64,000 bases of DNA from an uncultured Acidimicrobiales bacterium. GTDB taxonomy: Bacteria; Actinomycetota; Acidimicrobiia; Acidimicrobiales; SHLQ01. This document shows positions 32,554 to 40,796 of the stretch, in pieces; positions within the stretch are counted from its first letter, which is position 1, and every line of letters begins with the position of its first letter. Position numbers and translations under genes: made by a program. Location: positions 62,001 to 126,000 of the forward strand of contig CALHYX010000026.1 of the NCBI GenBank assembly GCA_938041035.1. Reading direction: 5' to 3'. Below the pieces are notes generated by a model. The model had not been told where the DNA came from. It did not search any database and worked only from the letters and a program-made list of their open reading frames with translations.

Positions 32554-33597
32554 ATGACCAACCTCACCGGATCCAGCACCTCCACCGACACCCCGGGTGG
32601 ACCAGAGGTCGCAGCGGATCCACCGACACCCATCGCCAACCTGGGTGGGGCGGTCACCGCGGACATTCACGTTCCCGGCAACCACCTGATGTCGGCCCTG
32701 CTCGGTCACCGCGACGAGTTGCTGCGCACGGTCGAAGAGCAGTTCCCCCAGAGCACCATCCACGTGCGCGGTAACCAGATCACCGCGACGGGCGCCGACG
32801 CGCCCCAGATCGCCCAGGTGTTCGAAGAGCTGGTCGTGCTCCTGCAAAAGGGTCAACAGCTCGACACCCGCACCGTGCGGCGCACCATGACCATGGTGAG
32901 CGAGAACGAGCGGCCGTCGGAGATCCTCACCACCGAAGTGCTTCGTACCGCCCGGGGCAAGAGCGTGCGCCCCAAGTCCGCTGGCCAGAAGCACTACGTC
33001 GACGCCATTGCCAATAACGTCATCACCTTCGGCATCGGCCCCGCCGGTACCGGCAAGTCGTGGCTCGCCGTCGCCATGGCCATCCGCGCGCTAAAGGCCG
33101 GCGACGTCGAACGCATCATCCTCACCCGGCCGGCCGTCGAGGCCGGCGAACGCCTCGGCTTCCTGCCCGGCGACATGTTGGCCAAGGTCGACCCGTATCT
33201 GCGGCCGCTGTACGACGCGCTGTACGACATGGTCGACCAGGAGGGCGCGCAGAAGCTCATCGACCGCGGTCAGGTCGAGGTCGCCCCGCTCGCCTACATG
33301 CGCGGCCGCACGCTCAACGACAGTTTCATCATTCTCGACGAGGCCCAGAACACCACGCCCGAGCAGATGAAGATGTTCCTCACCCGTATCGGATTCGGGT
33401 CGCGCGCCGTCGTCACCGGCGACGCCACCCAGGTCGACGTATCCGGTGGCCGCAGCGGGTTGGGCAAGCTCGAACCGGTGCTCGGTGGCATCGACGGGTT
33501 GTCGTTCGTCTACCTGCGCAGCCAGGACGTCGTACGCCACCGCATCGTGCAGGACATCGTCGACGCCTACGAGCGGGCCGAACCTCCCGCGAGCTAG
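32554..33597 (+). CDS. phoH: PhoH-like ATPase
   Basis: The 347-residue protein begins at ATG 32554. An N-terminal KH-like region (about 38-80) precedes the PhoH ATPase core with Walker A GPAGTGKSW at 162-170, the TRPAVEAGERLGFLPGDM motif and the Walker B segment FIILDEAQNTTPEQMKMFLT. The C-terminal GRSGLGKLEPVL is also family-typical. PhoH/YbeZ proteins are often next to ybeY and are linked to RNA metabolism and ribosome maturation. Here ybeY lies about 0.8 kb downstream, separated by a convergent gene, a partly broken version of the usual pair. Confidence 0.93.
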   Translation: MTNLTGSSTSTDTPGGPEVAADPPTPIANLGGAVTADIHVPGNHLMSALLGHRDELLRTVEEQFPQSTIHVRGNQITATGADAPQIAQVFEELVVLLQKGQQLDTRTVRRTMTMVSENERPSEILTTEVLRTARGKSVRPKSAGQKHYVDAIANNVITFGIGPAGTGKSWLAVAMAIRALKAGDVERIILTRPAVEAGERLGFLPGDMLAKVDPYLRPLYDALYDMVDQEGAQKLIDRGQVEVAPLAYMRGRTLNDSFIILDEAQNTTPEQMKMFLTRIGFGSRAVVTGDATQVDVSGGRSGLGKLEPVLGGIDGLSFVYLRSQDVVRHRIVQDIVDAYERAEPPAS

Positions 33598-33606
33598 GAC
33601 CCCCGG

Positions 33607-33639
33607 CGCTGACCCCGGCGCCGGACCGTGGGGTCAGCG
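33607..33639. terminator. hairpin between convergent phoH and phosphatase-family genes
   Basis: CGCTGACCCC (33607-33616) pairs perfectly with GGGGTCAGCG (33630-33639) over a 13-nt loop. It lies exactly between two convergent stops and is symmetric, so it can serve both genes. There is no T run. The GGGTCAG core resembles the repeats at 1.7 kb. Confidence 0.6.
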
Positions 33640-34362
33640 TCAGGCCGGTGTGATCGTGCCCGACAGGGCGTAGTGGTCCGAGATGTGAAACGAACGGCCT
33701 TCGTACTCGAACGCCTCGGTGTGCACGGTGACGCCGTCGACGCGGACCGGCCCGCCGGAGATCCACCGGGTGAAGTACGCGGAGAACTCGGGCATGCCGT
33801 CGCGGAACCGATTCCGGCGGCTGTCCCACGTGGGTTGTGGCGGCTTGGTGCTCACCAGCCCGAGGGATTCGATGTCGGCCAACTCACTGATACGGGTGTT
33901 CGTGTCGCCCGCGATCACCAACCGCCCACCGGGGGCGGCCTCGGCGACCGCCACGACCTGCGCCAGCCGTTCCCCGTCGGCCCCCTTTCCCGACTCCAGG
34001 TGCACGTTGGCGATGGTGAGGTCGAGGTGGTCGAACGTGACCAGCAGGCCGCACCGGTCGACGATGTCGATCCGCGGTTCGGCCGCCTCCATCAACGGAT
34101 GGGCCACCAGGGTGGCCAGATGGCCCGAGTGGCTCTGGGGATTCGCCTTCACCATGGCGTGGGTCTCGACGTAGGGCACCAACCCGGGCAGTTCCTGGAA
34201 CAACACGACGTCGGGTTCGACCGCGAGCACGAGCTCGCGCACCACCGCTTCGGTGTGGCTTTGCGTCCACCCGTGCGGGGCCTCGGCCGGTTGGTCGAAC
34301 ATCGCCAGGTTCCACGTGAGGAAGCGCAGCGACGCGGGCGGGGGAGGGGCTTCAGGTTTCAT
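33640..34362 (-). CDS. endonuclease/exonuclease/phosphatase family protein
   Basis: The 240-residue protein has the EEP-fold signature set: FLTWNLAMFD (Asn), VVLFQELPG (metal-binding Glu), IANVHLESGKG (His), VIAGDTNTR (Asp/Asn pair) and a C-terminal ISDHYALSGT (catalytic Asp-His). No signal peptide is seen, so it is probably cytoplasmic. The family includes DNA-repair nucleases, sphingomyelinases and inositol phosphatases; the substrate here is unknown. It is convergent with phoH. Confidence 0.85.
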   Translation of the reverse strand: MKPEAPPPPASLRFLTWNLAMFDQPAEAPHGWTQSHTEAVVRELVLAVEPDVVLFQELPGLVPYVETHAMVKANPQSHSGHLATLVAHPLMEAAEPRIDIVDRCGLLVTFDHLDLTIANVHLESGKGADGERLAQVVAVAEAAPGGRLVIAGDTNTRISELADIESLGLVSTKPPQPTWDSRRNRFRDGMPEFSAYFTRWISGGPVRVDGVTVHTEAFEYEGRSFHISDHYALSGTITPA

Positions 34363-34430
34363 GTGCGCACCAACCTAGGTGGCAGTACCGTGGGCAGCTA
34401 TGAACAGCGTGAGCGTCTGGTCGGCATCGG

Positions 34431-34952
34431 GTGGTGCCGCGGTTCGTGGTTGAGCCCGTCTCGCTCGCCCCGGATATCGAGATCGCCGTGGTCGACTCCT
34501 GCGAGCACTCGGGCGCGCCCGCCGGGCTCGATCTCGACCGGGTGCACGCCCTGCTGCGCCACACGCTCGACGCGCTGGCGATCGCCGGCCCGGCCGAGCT
34601 CCACGTCGAGTTCGTCGACGAAGCGACCATGACCGAGCTGAACGCCACCCACATGGGCGGCGACGGACCCACCGACGTGTTGTCCTTCCCGCTCGACTAC
34701 GCCGACCACGCCCGGCCCGAACCGGTCCCCACCGGGCCGCCGTCGATGCTCGGCGACATCGTGGTGTGCCCGCCGGTCGCTCATCGCCAGGCCGCCGAAA
34801 CCGATGGGAGAACCTATGCGAGCGAGGTCGACCTGTTGTTGGTGCATGGTGTGTTGCACCTGCTGGGCCACGACCATGCCGAACCCGGCGAAACCGAGCT
34901 GATGCAGGACCACGAGCGCCGGATCCTCCGCGGTTGGAGTGAACGCTCATGA
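34431..34952 (+). CDS. ybeY: endoribonuclease YbeY (rRNA maturation)
   Basis: The protein is about 173 residues from GTG 34431; GTG 34434 is equally possible. It carries the zinc motif HGVLHLLGHDH near residue 143, the substrate-binding region PTDVLSFPLDY and EFVDEATMTELNATHMG. YbeY is a metal-dependent endoribonuclease needed for 16S rRNA 3'-end maturation and ribosome quality control. It overlaps the next gene by ATGA and opens the ybeY-CNNM-era operon. Confidence 0.93.
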   Translation: MVPRFVVEPVSLAPDIEIAVVDSCEHSGAPAGLDLDRVHALLRHTLDALAIAGPAELHVEFVDEATMTELNATHMGGDGPTDVLSFPLDYADHARPEPVPTGPPSMLGDIVVCPPVAHRQAAETDGRTYASEVDLLLVHGVLHLLGHDHAEPGETELMQDHERRILRGWSERS

Positions 34953-36352
34953 CCGGGTTGGAGATCCTCGGCATCGTCGTCGTCGTGGTGCTCACGTGTC
35001 TGGCCGCGCTACTCGCCGCCGCCGAGACCGCCTTCACCCATCTCGGTCGGGCCCAGGTCGACGCGTTGCACCGCGAGGCCGACACCGACGAAGAACCCCG
35101 CGTGGGGGCGCTGGTCGACCTGCTCGAGTCGCGCGAGGAAAGCCTCAACCCGGTGCTGCTGCTGGTGCTGTTCTGTCACCTCGCGGCGGCCGCGGTCGTG
35201 GCCGCGCTCGTGCAGAAGCACTTCGGTGGCCCCTGGGTGCTCGCCGGGCTCGCCGTACAGCTGGTGGTCATCTTCACTCTGGCCGAAGCGCTGCCCAAGA
35301 CGTGGGCGCTGCATGACCCCGCCGGCGTTGCCATGCGCGTGGCTCCGGTGGTCAAGACGCTGCGATCGATCCCGCCACTGCGATGGGTGGCCAACGCCCT
35401 GATCGGTGTGTCGAACCAGCTGTTGCCGAAGGGCACCCGTCGTTCGGGCCCGGTCATGAACGACGACGAGCTGATCGCCATCGCCTCGTTCGCGGTCGAG
35501 GCCGACGTGATCGATGAGACCGAACAGGAGCTCATCAAATCGGTGCTCGCGTTCGGCGACACGGTCGTACGCGAGGTCATGGTGCCGCGCCCGGACATGG
35601 TGACGGTGCGCCACGACGCCAACGTCGCCGAGGCGCTGGAGATATCCATTCGCACCGGGTTCAGCCGCCTGCCGGTGATCGCCGAGGACATCGACGACGT
35701 CGTCGGCATCGTGCACGCCAAGGTTCTCGCCCAGGCCCAGCGCGAGGATCGAGGTGGTTGGTCGGTGAGCGCCATCGGCCGGGCCGTGGCGTTCGTGCCG
35801 GAGACCAAGCCGGTAGAGGACCTGCTGCGCGAAATGCAGCTCGGCCGCTCCCACCTCGCCGTCGTGGTCGACGAATACGGCGGTACCGCCGGCGTGGTCA
35901 CCATCGAGGACCTGCTCGAAGAACTGGTGGGCGAGATCGTCGACGAGTTCGATCACGAAGAGCCCATGGTCCAAACCGACGGCTCGGGCAGCATCGTGGT
36001 GCACGGCCGGATGCCGGTCGACGAACTCGAAGCGCTGGTGGGCCAGACCACGCCCGACGGCGACTGGGACACCGTGGGCGGGCTGATCTTCAACTCGCTC
36101 GGCCACGTGCCCGACGAGGGCGAAACGCTGCTCGTCGACGGCCTGGCGCTGATGGTCGAGAAGATGGAAGGGCGCCGCATCCGCCAGGTGCGGGTGTCGA
36201 TCGTGCAGTCGGCTACCGAGCGGGTGCAGGCCGCCGCGGAGGCGGCTGCGGGGATGGTCGGCGCCAACGGCCATGATGATGGCTCCATGGAGACTTCCGA
36301 CGACGCCATCACCGAGGCCATCGGCCTCGACTCGGTCGAACAACCTCGATGA
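34949..36352 (+). CDS. CNNM/CorC-type hemolysin-family transporter
   Basis: The 467-residue protein has an N-terminal CNNM (DUF21) membrane domain with three to four helices (EILGIVVVVVLTCLAALLA, VLLLVLFCHLAAAAVVAALV, AGLAVQLVVIFTLAEALPK). A CBS pair follows (VREVMVPRPDMVTV, GFSRLPVIAEDIDDVVGIVH; VVVDEYGGTAGVVTIEDLLEELVGEI), then a CorC_HlyC transporter-associated domain. Members mediate magnesium efflux or homeostasis. The hemolysin name is historical. It overlaps ybeY upstream and era downstream by 4 nt each. Confidence 0.92.
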   Translation: MTGLEILGIVVVVVLTCLAALLAAAETAFTHLGRAQVDALHREADTDEEPRVGALVDLLESREESLNPVLLLVLFCHLAAAAVVAALVQKHFGGPWVLAGLAVQLVVIFTLAEALPKTWALHDPAGVAMRVAPVVKTLRSIPPLRWVANALIGVSNQLLPKGTRRSGPVMNDDELIAIASFAVEADVIDETEQELIKSVLAFGDTVVREVMVPRPDMVTVRHDANVAEALEISIRTGFSRLPVIAEDIDDVVGIVHAKVLAQAQREDRGGWSVSAIGRAVAFVPETKPVEDLLREMQLGRSHLAVVVDEYGGTAGVVTIEDLLEELVGEIVDEFDHEEPMVQTDGSGSIVVHGRMPVDELEALVGQTTPDGDWDTVGGLIFNSLGHVPDEGETLLVDGLALMVEKMEGRRIRQVRVSIVQSATERVQAAAEAAAGMVGANGHDDGSMETSDDAITEAIGLDSVEQPR

Positions 36353-37296
36353 CCGAACCCGACGATGTCGCGTCCGACGACGTCCCGCCGATGCCGACCG
36401 ACATACCCGACGACGTCATCGTGGGTACGGGCCTGGCCGACGAAGCCGACTACGGCGACATGCGCTCGGGATTCGTGTCGCTGGTGGGTCGGCCCAATGT
36501 GGGCAAGTCGACCCTGGTGAACGCCCTGTTGGGCACGAAGGTCACGATCGTCTCCGACAAACCCCAGACCACCCGGCACGAGATTCGCGGCGTGCTCACC
36601 CGGCCCGATGTGCAGGTCGTTTTTGTCGACACCCCGGGCATCCACAAACCCCGAACGCTGCTCGGCGAACGGCTCAACGACACCGCATCGAACTCGCTCA
36701 GCGGCGTCGATGTGGTGTGCCTCGTGATCGACGGCACGGCGCCGCTCGGCCGGGGCGACAAGTTCATCGCCGAGCAGTGCCCACCCGACACCGTGGTCAT
36801 CGTCAACAAGACCGACATCACCCGCAAGGACAAGATCGTCGAGCAGTTGGTGCGCGCCGGCGAGCTCGACTTCGAGGCCTATTTTCCGGTGTCGGCCAAG
36901 ACCGGCGACGGTCTCGACTGGTTGCTCGAGTACCTCATCGAACGCATGCCGCCTGGCCCCCAGCTGTACCCCGACGACATGGTCACCGACGTGCCCGAGG
37001 CGTTCTGGGTGGCTGAACTGGTTCGCGAACAACTGCTGGCCGTGGTGCGTGAAGAGGTGCCGCACTCGGTGGCGACCCGGGTCACCGAATGGGAGTGGCC
37101 CCGCATCCGCTGCGAGATCCTCGTCGAGCGCGAGTCGCAGAAGGGCATCGTGATCGGCAAGGGCGGTTCGGTGCTCAAGCAGGTGGGCATCGAGGCCCGC
37201 AAACAGCTGCCCGAAGGGGCGTTCCTCGAGCTGCACGTGAAGGTCGACAAGGACTGGCAACGCCAGGCCAAAGCCCTCGAACGGCTGGGTATCTAG
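36349..37296 (+). CDS. era: GTPase Era
   Basis: The 315-residue protein has a GTPase domain with GRPNVGKST at 47-55, DTPGIH, NKTD and SAKTGDG, then the KH domain with GIVIGKGGSVLKQVG. Era binds the 3' end of 16S rRNA and aids 30S assembly. The roughly 40-residue acidic extension before the G domain (PDDVASDDVPPMPTD) is longer than in most Era proteins. ATG 36349 overlaps the preceding stop. Confidence 0.95.
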   Translation: MTEPDDVASDDVPPMPTDIPDDVIVGTGLADEADYGDMRSGFVSLVGRPNVGKSTLVNALLGTKVTIVSDKPQTTRHEIRGVLTRPDVQVVFVDTPGIHKPRTLLGERLNDTASNSLSGVDVVCLVIDGTAPLGRGDKFIAEQCPPDTVVIVNKTDITRKDKIVEQLVRAGELDFEAYFPVSAKTGDGLDWLLEYLIERMPPGPQLYPDDMVTDVPEAFWVAELVREQLLAVVREEVPHSVATRVTEWEWPRIRCEILVERESQKGIVIGKGGSVLKQVGIEARKQLPEGAFLELHVKVDKDWQRQAKALERLGI

Positions 37297-37328
37297 CCGA
37301 ACGCGTCGAGACGCAGCCGGCCCGACGG

Positions 37329-37823
37329 TCAGTCGGTGCGGATGCGGTCCCGGTGTTCTTCCGGTATGTCGGCTCCGCCGATGGCGAATTTGGCGACCGC
37401 CTCACCGACGACCACGAACGTGGCGGAGCCTTCCACGCACACGGTGCCCTCGGCGTCGAGGATGCGGCCGGTGGTGGCCAGGGTCGTCTCGGTCTGCTCG
37501 GTGAGTACCGCCTCGACCCGGTACGACTCGCCGATCATCACCGGCACCACGAACCGGGCCTTGCACTCGCCGGTCATCGCCCACCGCTTGCCGACCGCGA
37601 TCGTCGCCCATGCCTGCGCTTCGTCGAGCAGGGCCAGGCTCACGCCGCCATGGGCGAGCGTGGGGGCGCCGGAGAACGTGTCGGTGAGCGTGAAGGTGGC
37701 CGACACCGTCGTGTTGTCGTCGTCGAGCTGGAACGGGATACGGAGCCCGCCCTCGTTGCGGGGTTCGCACACGAAGCAGTTCGATTCGAATCCCCAGTCG
37801 TCGTTGTGCAGTGGCGTCGGCAT
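37329..37823 (-). CDS. PaaI/hotdog-fold thioesterase
   Basis: The 164-residue protein has a single hotdog domain: NCFVCEPRNEGGLRIPFQ, then TLAHGGVSLALLDEAQAWAT (the helix with the active-site His/Gly-Gly and acidic residue) and FVVPVMIGESYRVEAVL. PaaI-type members hydrolyse acyl-CoA thioesters. The substrate is unknown. It starts at ATG 37823 and is divergent from the O-acyltransferase gene. Confidence 0.85.
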   Translation of the reverse strand: MPTPLHNDDWGFESNCFVCEPRNEGGLRIPFQLDDDNTTVSATFTLTDTFSGAPTLAHGGVSLALLDEAQAWATIAVGKRWAMTGECKARFVVPVMIGESYRVEAVLTEQTETTLATTGRILDAEGTVCVEGSATFVVVGEAVAKFAIGGADIPEEHRDRIRTD

Positions 37824-37922
37824 TCGGGAATTCTCCCACCTCGGCGACGGCTAACGGGCTACCCCGTTCCCCGGCGGGGCCGACGGAGTCCACTAGCGTC
37901 GCGTCGTGGGGTCGGCATAGCT

Positions 37923-39323
37923 GTGGTCTTCAGTTCCATCACGTTCCTGTTCTTCTACCTGCCCCTCGTGGTGCTGCTCACCTGGGTCGCGCCCGCCCGG
38001 TTCCGCAACGCGGTGCTGCTCGTGGCCAGCCTGGTGTTCTACGCCTGGGGGAGCGACTCGTTCGTCCTCGTGCTGGTGGGTACCAGCCTGCTCGACTTCG
38101 TGTTCGTGCGGCTCGGCCATCGAGCCGGCCGGCGTCGACGACGCGGGTTTCTGCTGGCTTCGATCGTGCTCAACCTCGGGGTGCTGGCCTACTTCAAGTA
38201 CGCCGGGTTCCTCTCCAACGACGTGTTCGGCGCCCTGTTCGGGTTGGGCGATCCACCCGATTGGCTCGGTGCGGTCGTGCTGCCGATCGGCATCTCGTTC
38301 TTCACGTTTCAACGGCTCAGCTACAGCGTCGACGTCCTGACCGATCGGGAGGACCCGATCGAGCGCTTCTTCGACTACCTGCTCTACATCACCCTGTTCC
38401 CACAGCTGATCGCCGGCCCCATCGTTCGCTACAGCACGATCCGGGCCCAGCTGCTCGAGCGCACCCTGGCCGTCGACCGCATCGCCGACGGAGTCGTGCG
38501 GTTCTCGTTCGGGCTCTGCAAGAAGATCATCGTGGCCGACACCCTCGCGGGGGTGGCCGACCTGGTGTTCGACCCCTCGATCGGCCGCCTGACCACCAGC
38601 GAGGCCGCCCTCGGCACCGTGGCCTACACCCTGCAGCTGTACTTCGACTTCTCCGGCTACTCCGACATGGCGATCGGGCTGGGAATGATGCTCGGGTTCA
38701 CCCTGCCCGAGAACTTCGACCGGCCCTACACCGCCACATCGGTGACCGAGTTCTGGCGCCGATGGCACATGACGTTGTCGCAGTGGTTCCGCGACTATCT
38801 GTACATCCCGCTCGGCGGAAACCGCACCGGCCACACCTACCGCAACCTGATCCTCGTGTTCCTCCTGACCGGGCTGTGGCACGGCGCCGCCTGGACGTTC
38901 GTCATCTGGGGCGCCTACCACGGCATCTGGTTGCTCATCGAGCGGCGAGCCGGTGGTCGACTGCTGTCGGGGCTGCCCGGTCGAGCGCTGACCCTCGCGA
39001 TCGTGGCGGTGGGGTGGATCGTGTTCCGGGCTCCGGATTTCAACTGGGCCACCGAGGTGTTTTCGGCTCTGTTCCGCTTTGAGTTCGGCACTCGGAGCGG
39101 TCGCATCGCCAACGCCGTCGACACCCGCTTCCTCCTCGTGCTGCTCGGTGCATCGATCGTGTTCTTCATGCCGAGTACGAAACGCCCCGGGCCACCCCGG
39201 CTGCACGACCCCGGCCGCCTCGCCGCGGCGGCGCGCAGTGGCCTGCTGGTCGTCGGACTGCCCATCGCTCTCGTCCTGGCCGCCGCCCAGACGTTCAGCC
39301 CGTTCCTCTACTTCCAGTTCTGA
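37923..39323 (+). CDS. MBOAT-family O-acyltransferase (AlgI-like)
   Basis: The 466-residue protein from GTG 37923 has about ten or more membrane segments and the AlgI pattern: FSSITFLFFYLPLVVLLTW, FRNAVLLVASLVFYAWG, GISFFTFQRLSYSVDV, YLLYITLFPQLIAGPI, FWRRWHMTLSQWFRDY, YIPLGGNR and LTGLWHGAAWTFVIWG. The last contains the invariant MBOAT histidine (H320). AlgI relatives move acetyl groups across the membrane for acetylation of extracellular polysaccharides or wall polymers. The stop overlaps the next start by one base. Confidence 0.92.
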   Translation: MVFSSITFLFFYLPLVVLLTWVAPARFRNAVLLVASLVFYAWGSDSFVLVLVGTSLLDFVFVRLGHRAGRRRRRGFLLASIVLNLGVLAYFKYAGFLSNDVFGALFGLGDPPDWLGAVVLPIGISFFTFQRLSYSVDVLTDREDPIERFFDYLLYITLFPQLIAGPIVRYSTIRAQLLERTLAVDRIADGVVRFSFGLCKKIIVADTLAGVADLVFDPSIGRLTTSEAALGTVAYTLQLYFDFSGYSDMAIGLGMMLGFTLPENFDRPYTATSVTEFWRRWHMTLSQWFRDYLYIPLGGNRTGHTYRNLILVFLLTGLWHGAAWTFVIWGAYHGIWLLIERRAGGRLLSGLPGRALTLAIVAVGWIVFRAPDFNWATEVFSALFRFEFGTRSGRIANAVDTRFLLVLLGASIVFFMPSTKRPGPPRLHDPGRLAAAARSGLLVVGLPIALVLAAAQTFSPFLYFQF

Positions 39324-40462
39324 TGAGCAGCACCGAACGCCCCCGCCCGACGTCGTACCTCATCATCGGGTGGTTACTCGCGCTCGTGATCGCCCCGGGC
39401 GTGGGCACGCTCATCTCCCGCTCGGGCCAGACCCTCGAGAACCGGGCGTTGGCCCCCGCGCCGGAATTCGGGTGGGTCGAACTGATGGAGGGCGACACCG
39501 CATCGGGGATCGACCACTACCTGGAGGACCGGCTGATCGGCAAACGCCAGGCCGTCGACACCAACGCCCGGGCCGGTTACGAGGTGTTCGGCGACAGCAC
39601 CAACGAGCGGGTGCTGCTGGGCCCTGACGGCTGGATGTTCACCTCCCGCCTCTTCGAGAGCCCCTGCCTGTTCGAGTGGCCCGACACCGAAGAGGTGTTC
39701 GCCGCGCTCGACGAGCTGCGGGCCACGCTCGAAAGCCGCGGCGCCGAGCTGTTCTTCACCCTCGTGCCCGAGAAGGGATGGGTGTACCCCGATCAGCTGC
39801 CGTCGGCGGTGCCCTATCGCGAGTGCGGGCGGCCGATCGTCGACGAATTCCGGTTCGCCGCCGCAACCGAACCCGGCTACATCGACCTGTGGCAAGCGGT
39901 GGTCGACGCCGCAGCCGCCAACCCCGAACCGATCTACTGGGCGACCGACACCCACTGGAACTACTCGGGCCGCCTGGCCGCGGTCGAGAGCGTGGTCGAT
40001 GCGGTGATGCCTGGGTTGTACGACCCGGCGGTCGTCGTCGACCGGGGCCCGCGGGTGATCGGCGGTGGCGACCTCGCCGCCCTCCTCGGCTACGAACCCG
40101 GCGATTCGGCCCGCGAGCTGGTGATCGAGCGACCGGGGCTGACGGCGGAGTCCGAACCGTTCTTCGACCGGCTCGGTCGGCGCTGGACCCTCCAAGGCGA
40201 CTTCGCCCCCGGCGAGGCCATCCCCGGGCGCACATTCCTGTTCACCGACTCGCATCTGTTCCACACGTCGTCGGCGCTGGCGAACTGGACCGAGGACATC
40301 CTGGTAGTCGAACGCCGCGACCATGATCTCGCCGAACTCGGGGGCTACCTCCGGGATGCCGACCGGGTGGTCCTGTCGTTCACCGCCCGCGATTCGGGTC
40401 GATTCCTCCTCGAGCACGCGGAAGCGCTGAACGATCTGCTCACGGGCACCGCCGGTGGTTGA
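39323..40462 (+). CDS. AlgJ/AlgX-like SGNH-type O-acetyltransferase
   Basis: The 379-residue protein has an N-terminal membrane anchor (about 12-32) and an extracytoplasmic domain with the DTHW signature: WATDTHWNYSG places Asp209 and His211. A candidate nucleophile Ser310 lies in FLFTDSHLFHTSS. This matches AlgJ/AlgX proteins, which take acetyl groups delivered by an MBOAT partner and place them on a polysaccharide. ATG 39323 shares its A with the MBOAT stop. The acceptor polymer is unknown, because no polysaccharide synthesis genes are nearby. Confidence 0.85.
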   Translation: MSSTERPRPTSYLIIGWLLALVIAPGVGTLISRSGQTLENRALAPAPEFGWVELMEGDTASGIDHYLEDRLIGKRQAVDTNARAGYEVFGDSTNERVLLGPDGWMFTSRLFESPCLFEWPDTEEVFAALDELRATLESRGAELFFTLVPEKGWVYPDQLPSAVPYRECGRPIVDEFRFAAATEPGYIDLWQAVVDAAAANPEPIYWATDTHWNYSGRLAAVESVVDAVMPGLYDPAVVVDRGPRVIGGGDLAALLGYEPGDSARELVIERPGLTAESEPFFDRLGRRWTLQGDFAPGEAIPGRTFLFTDSHLFHTSSALANWTEDILVVERRDHDLAELGGYLRDADRVVLSFTARDSGRFLLEHAEALNDLLTGTAGG

Positions 40463-40796
40463 TCGATGGCGTTGGGGGCGGCTGATCGGCCTGTTGGGAC
40501 TGGTGGCCGGCATCGTCTGCACCCTGCTCCTTCGGTACCTGTTCGTGAGTACCGACGTCGAGATCGACTTCGATGACCGGGTCTGGACAGGTCTGCCCCT
40601 CGGCCCGGCGCTCATCGCATTGGGGCTGGCGATGGTGATCTTCCCGGGTGGTCCGGTGACGGTCGCCGAGGTGCGCGCCGATCGTGATCAGGGACAGCGC
40701 GGTTGGGGGGAGGCGCCGATCTACCAACGGTGGATCTGGGGGGTGGCCCTCGTCGCCGGTTTCGTGCTGGGCCGCAGTTACCTGGTGTCGCTTTAG
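40455..40796 (+). CDS. small membrane protein after the O-acetylation pair
   Basis: The 113-residue protein starts at GTG 40455, overlapping the AlgJ-like gene by 8 nt. It has three hydrophobic segments (LIGLLGLVAGIVCTLLLRYLF, LGPALIALGLAMVIFPGG, WIWGVALVAGFVLGRSYL). I do not recognise it. The overlap suggests co-translation with the acetylation genes, so an accessory role is possible. It converges on dinG with a 4-nt overlap. Confidence 0.6.
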   Translation: MVDRWRWGRLIGLLGLVAGIVCTLLLRYLFVSTDVEIDFDDRVWTGLPLGPALIALGLAMVIFPGGPVTVAEVRADRDQGQRGWGEAPIYQRWIWGVALVAGFVLGRSYLVSL

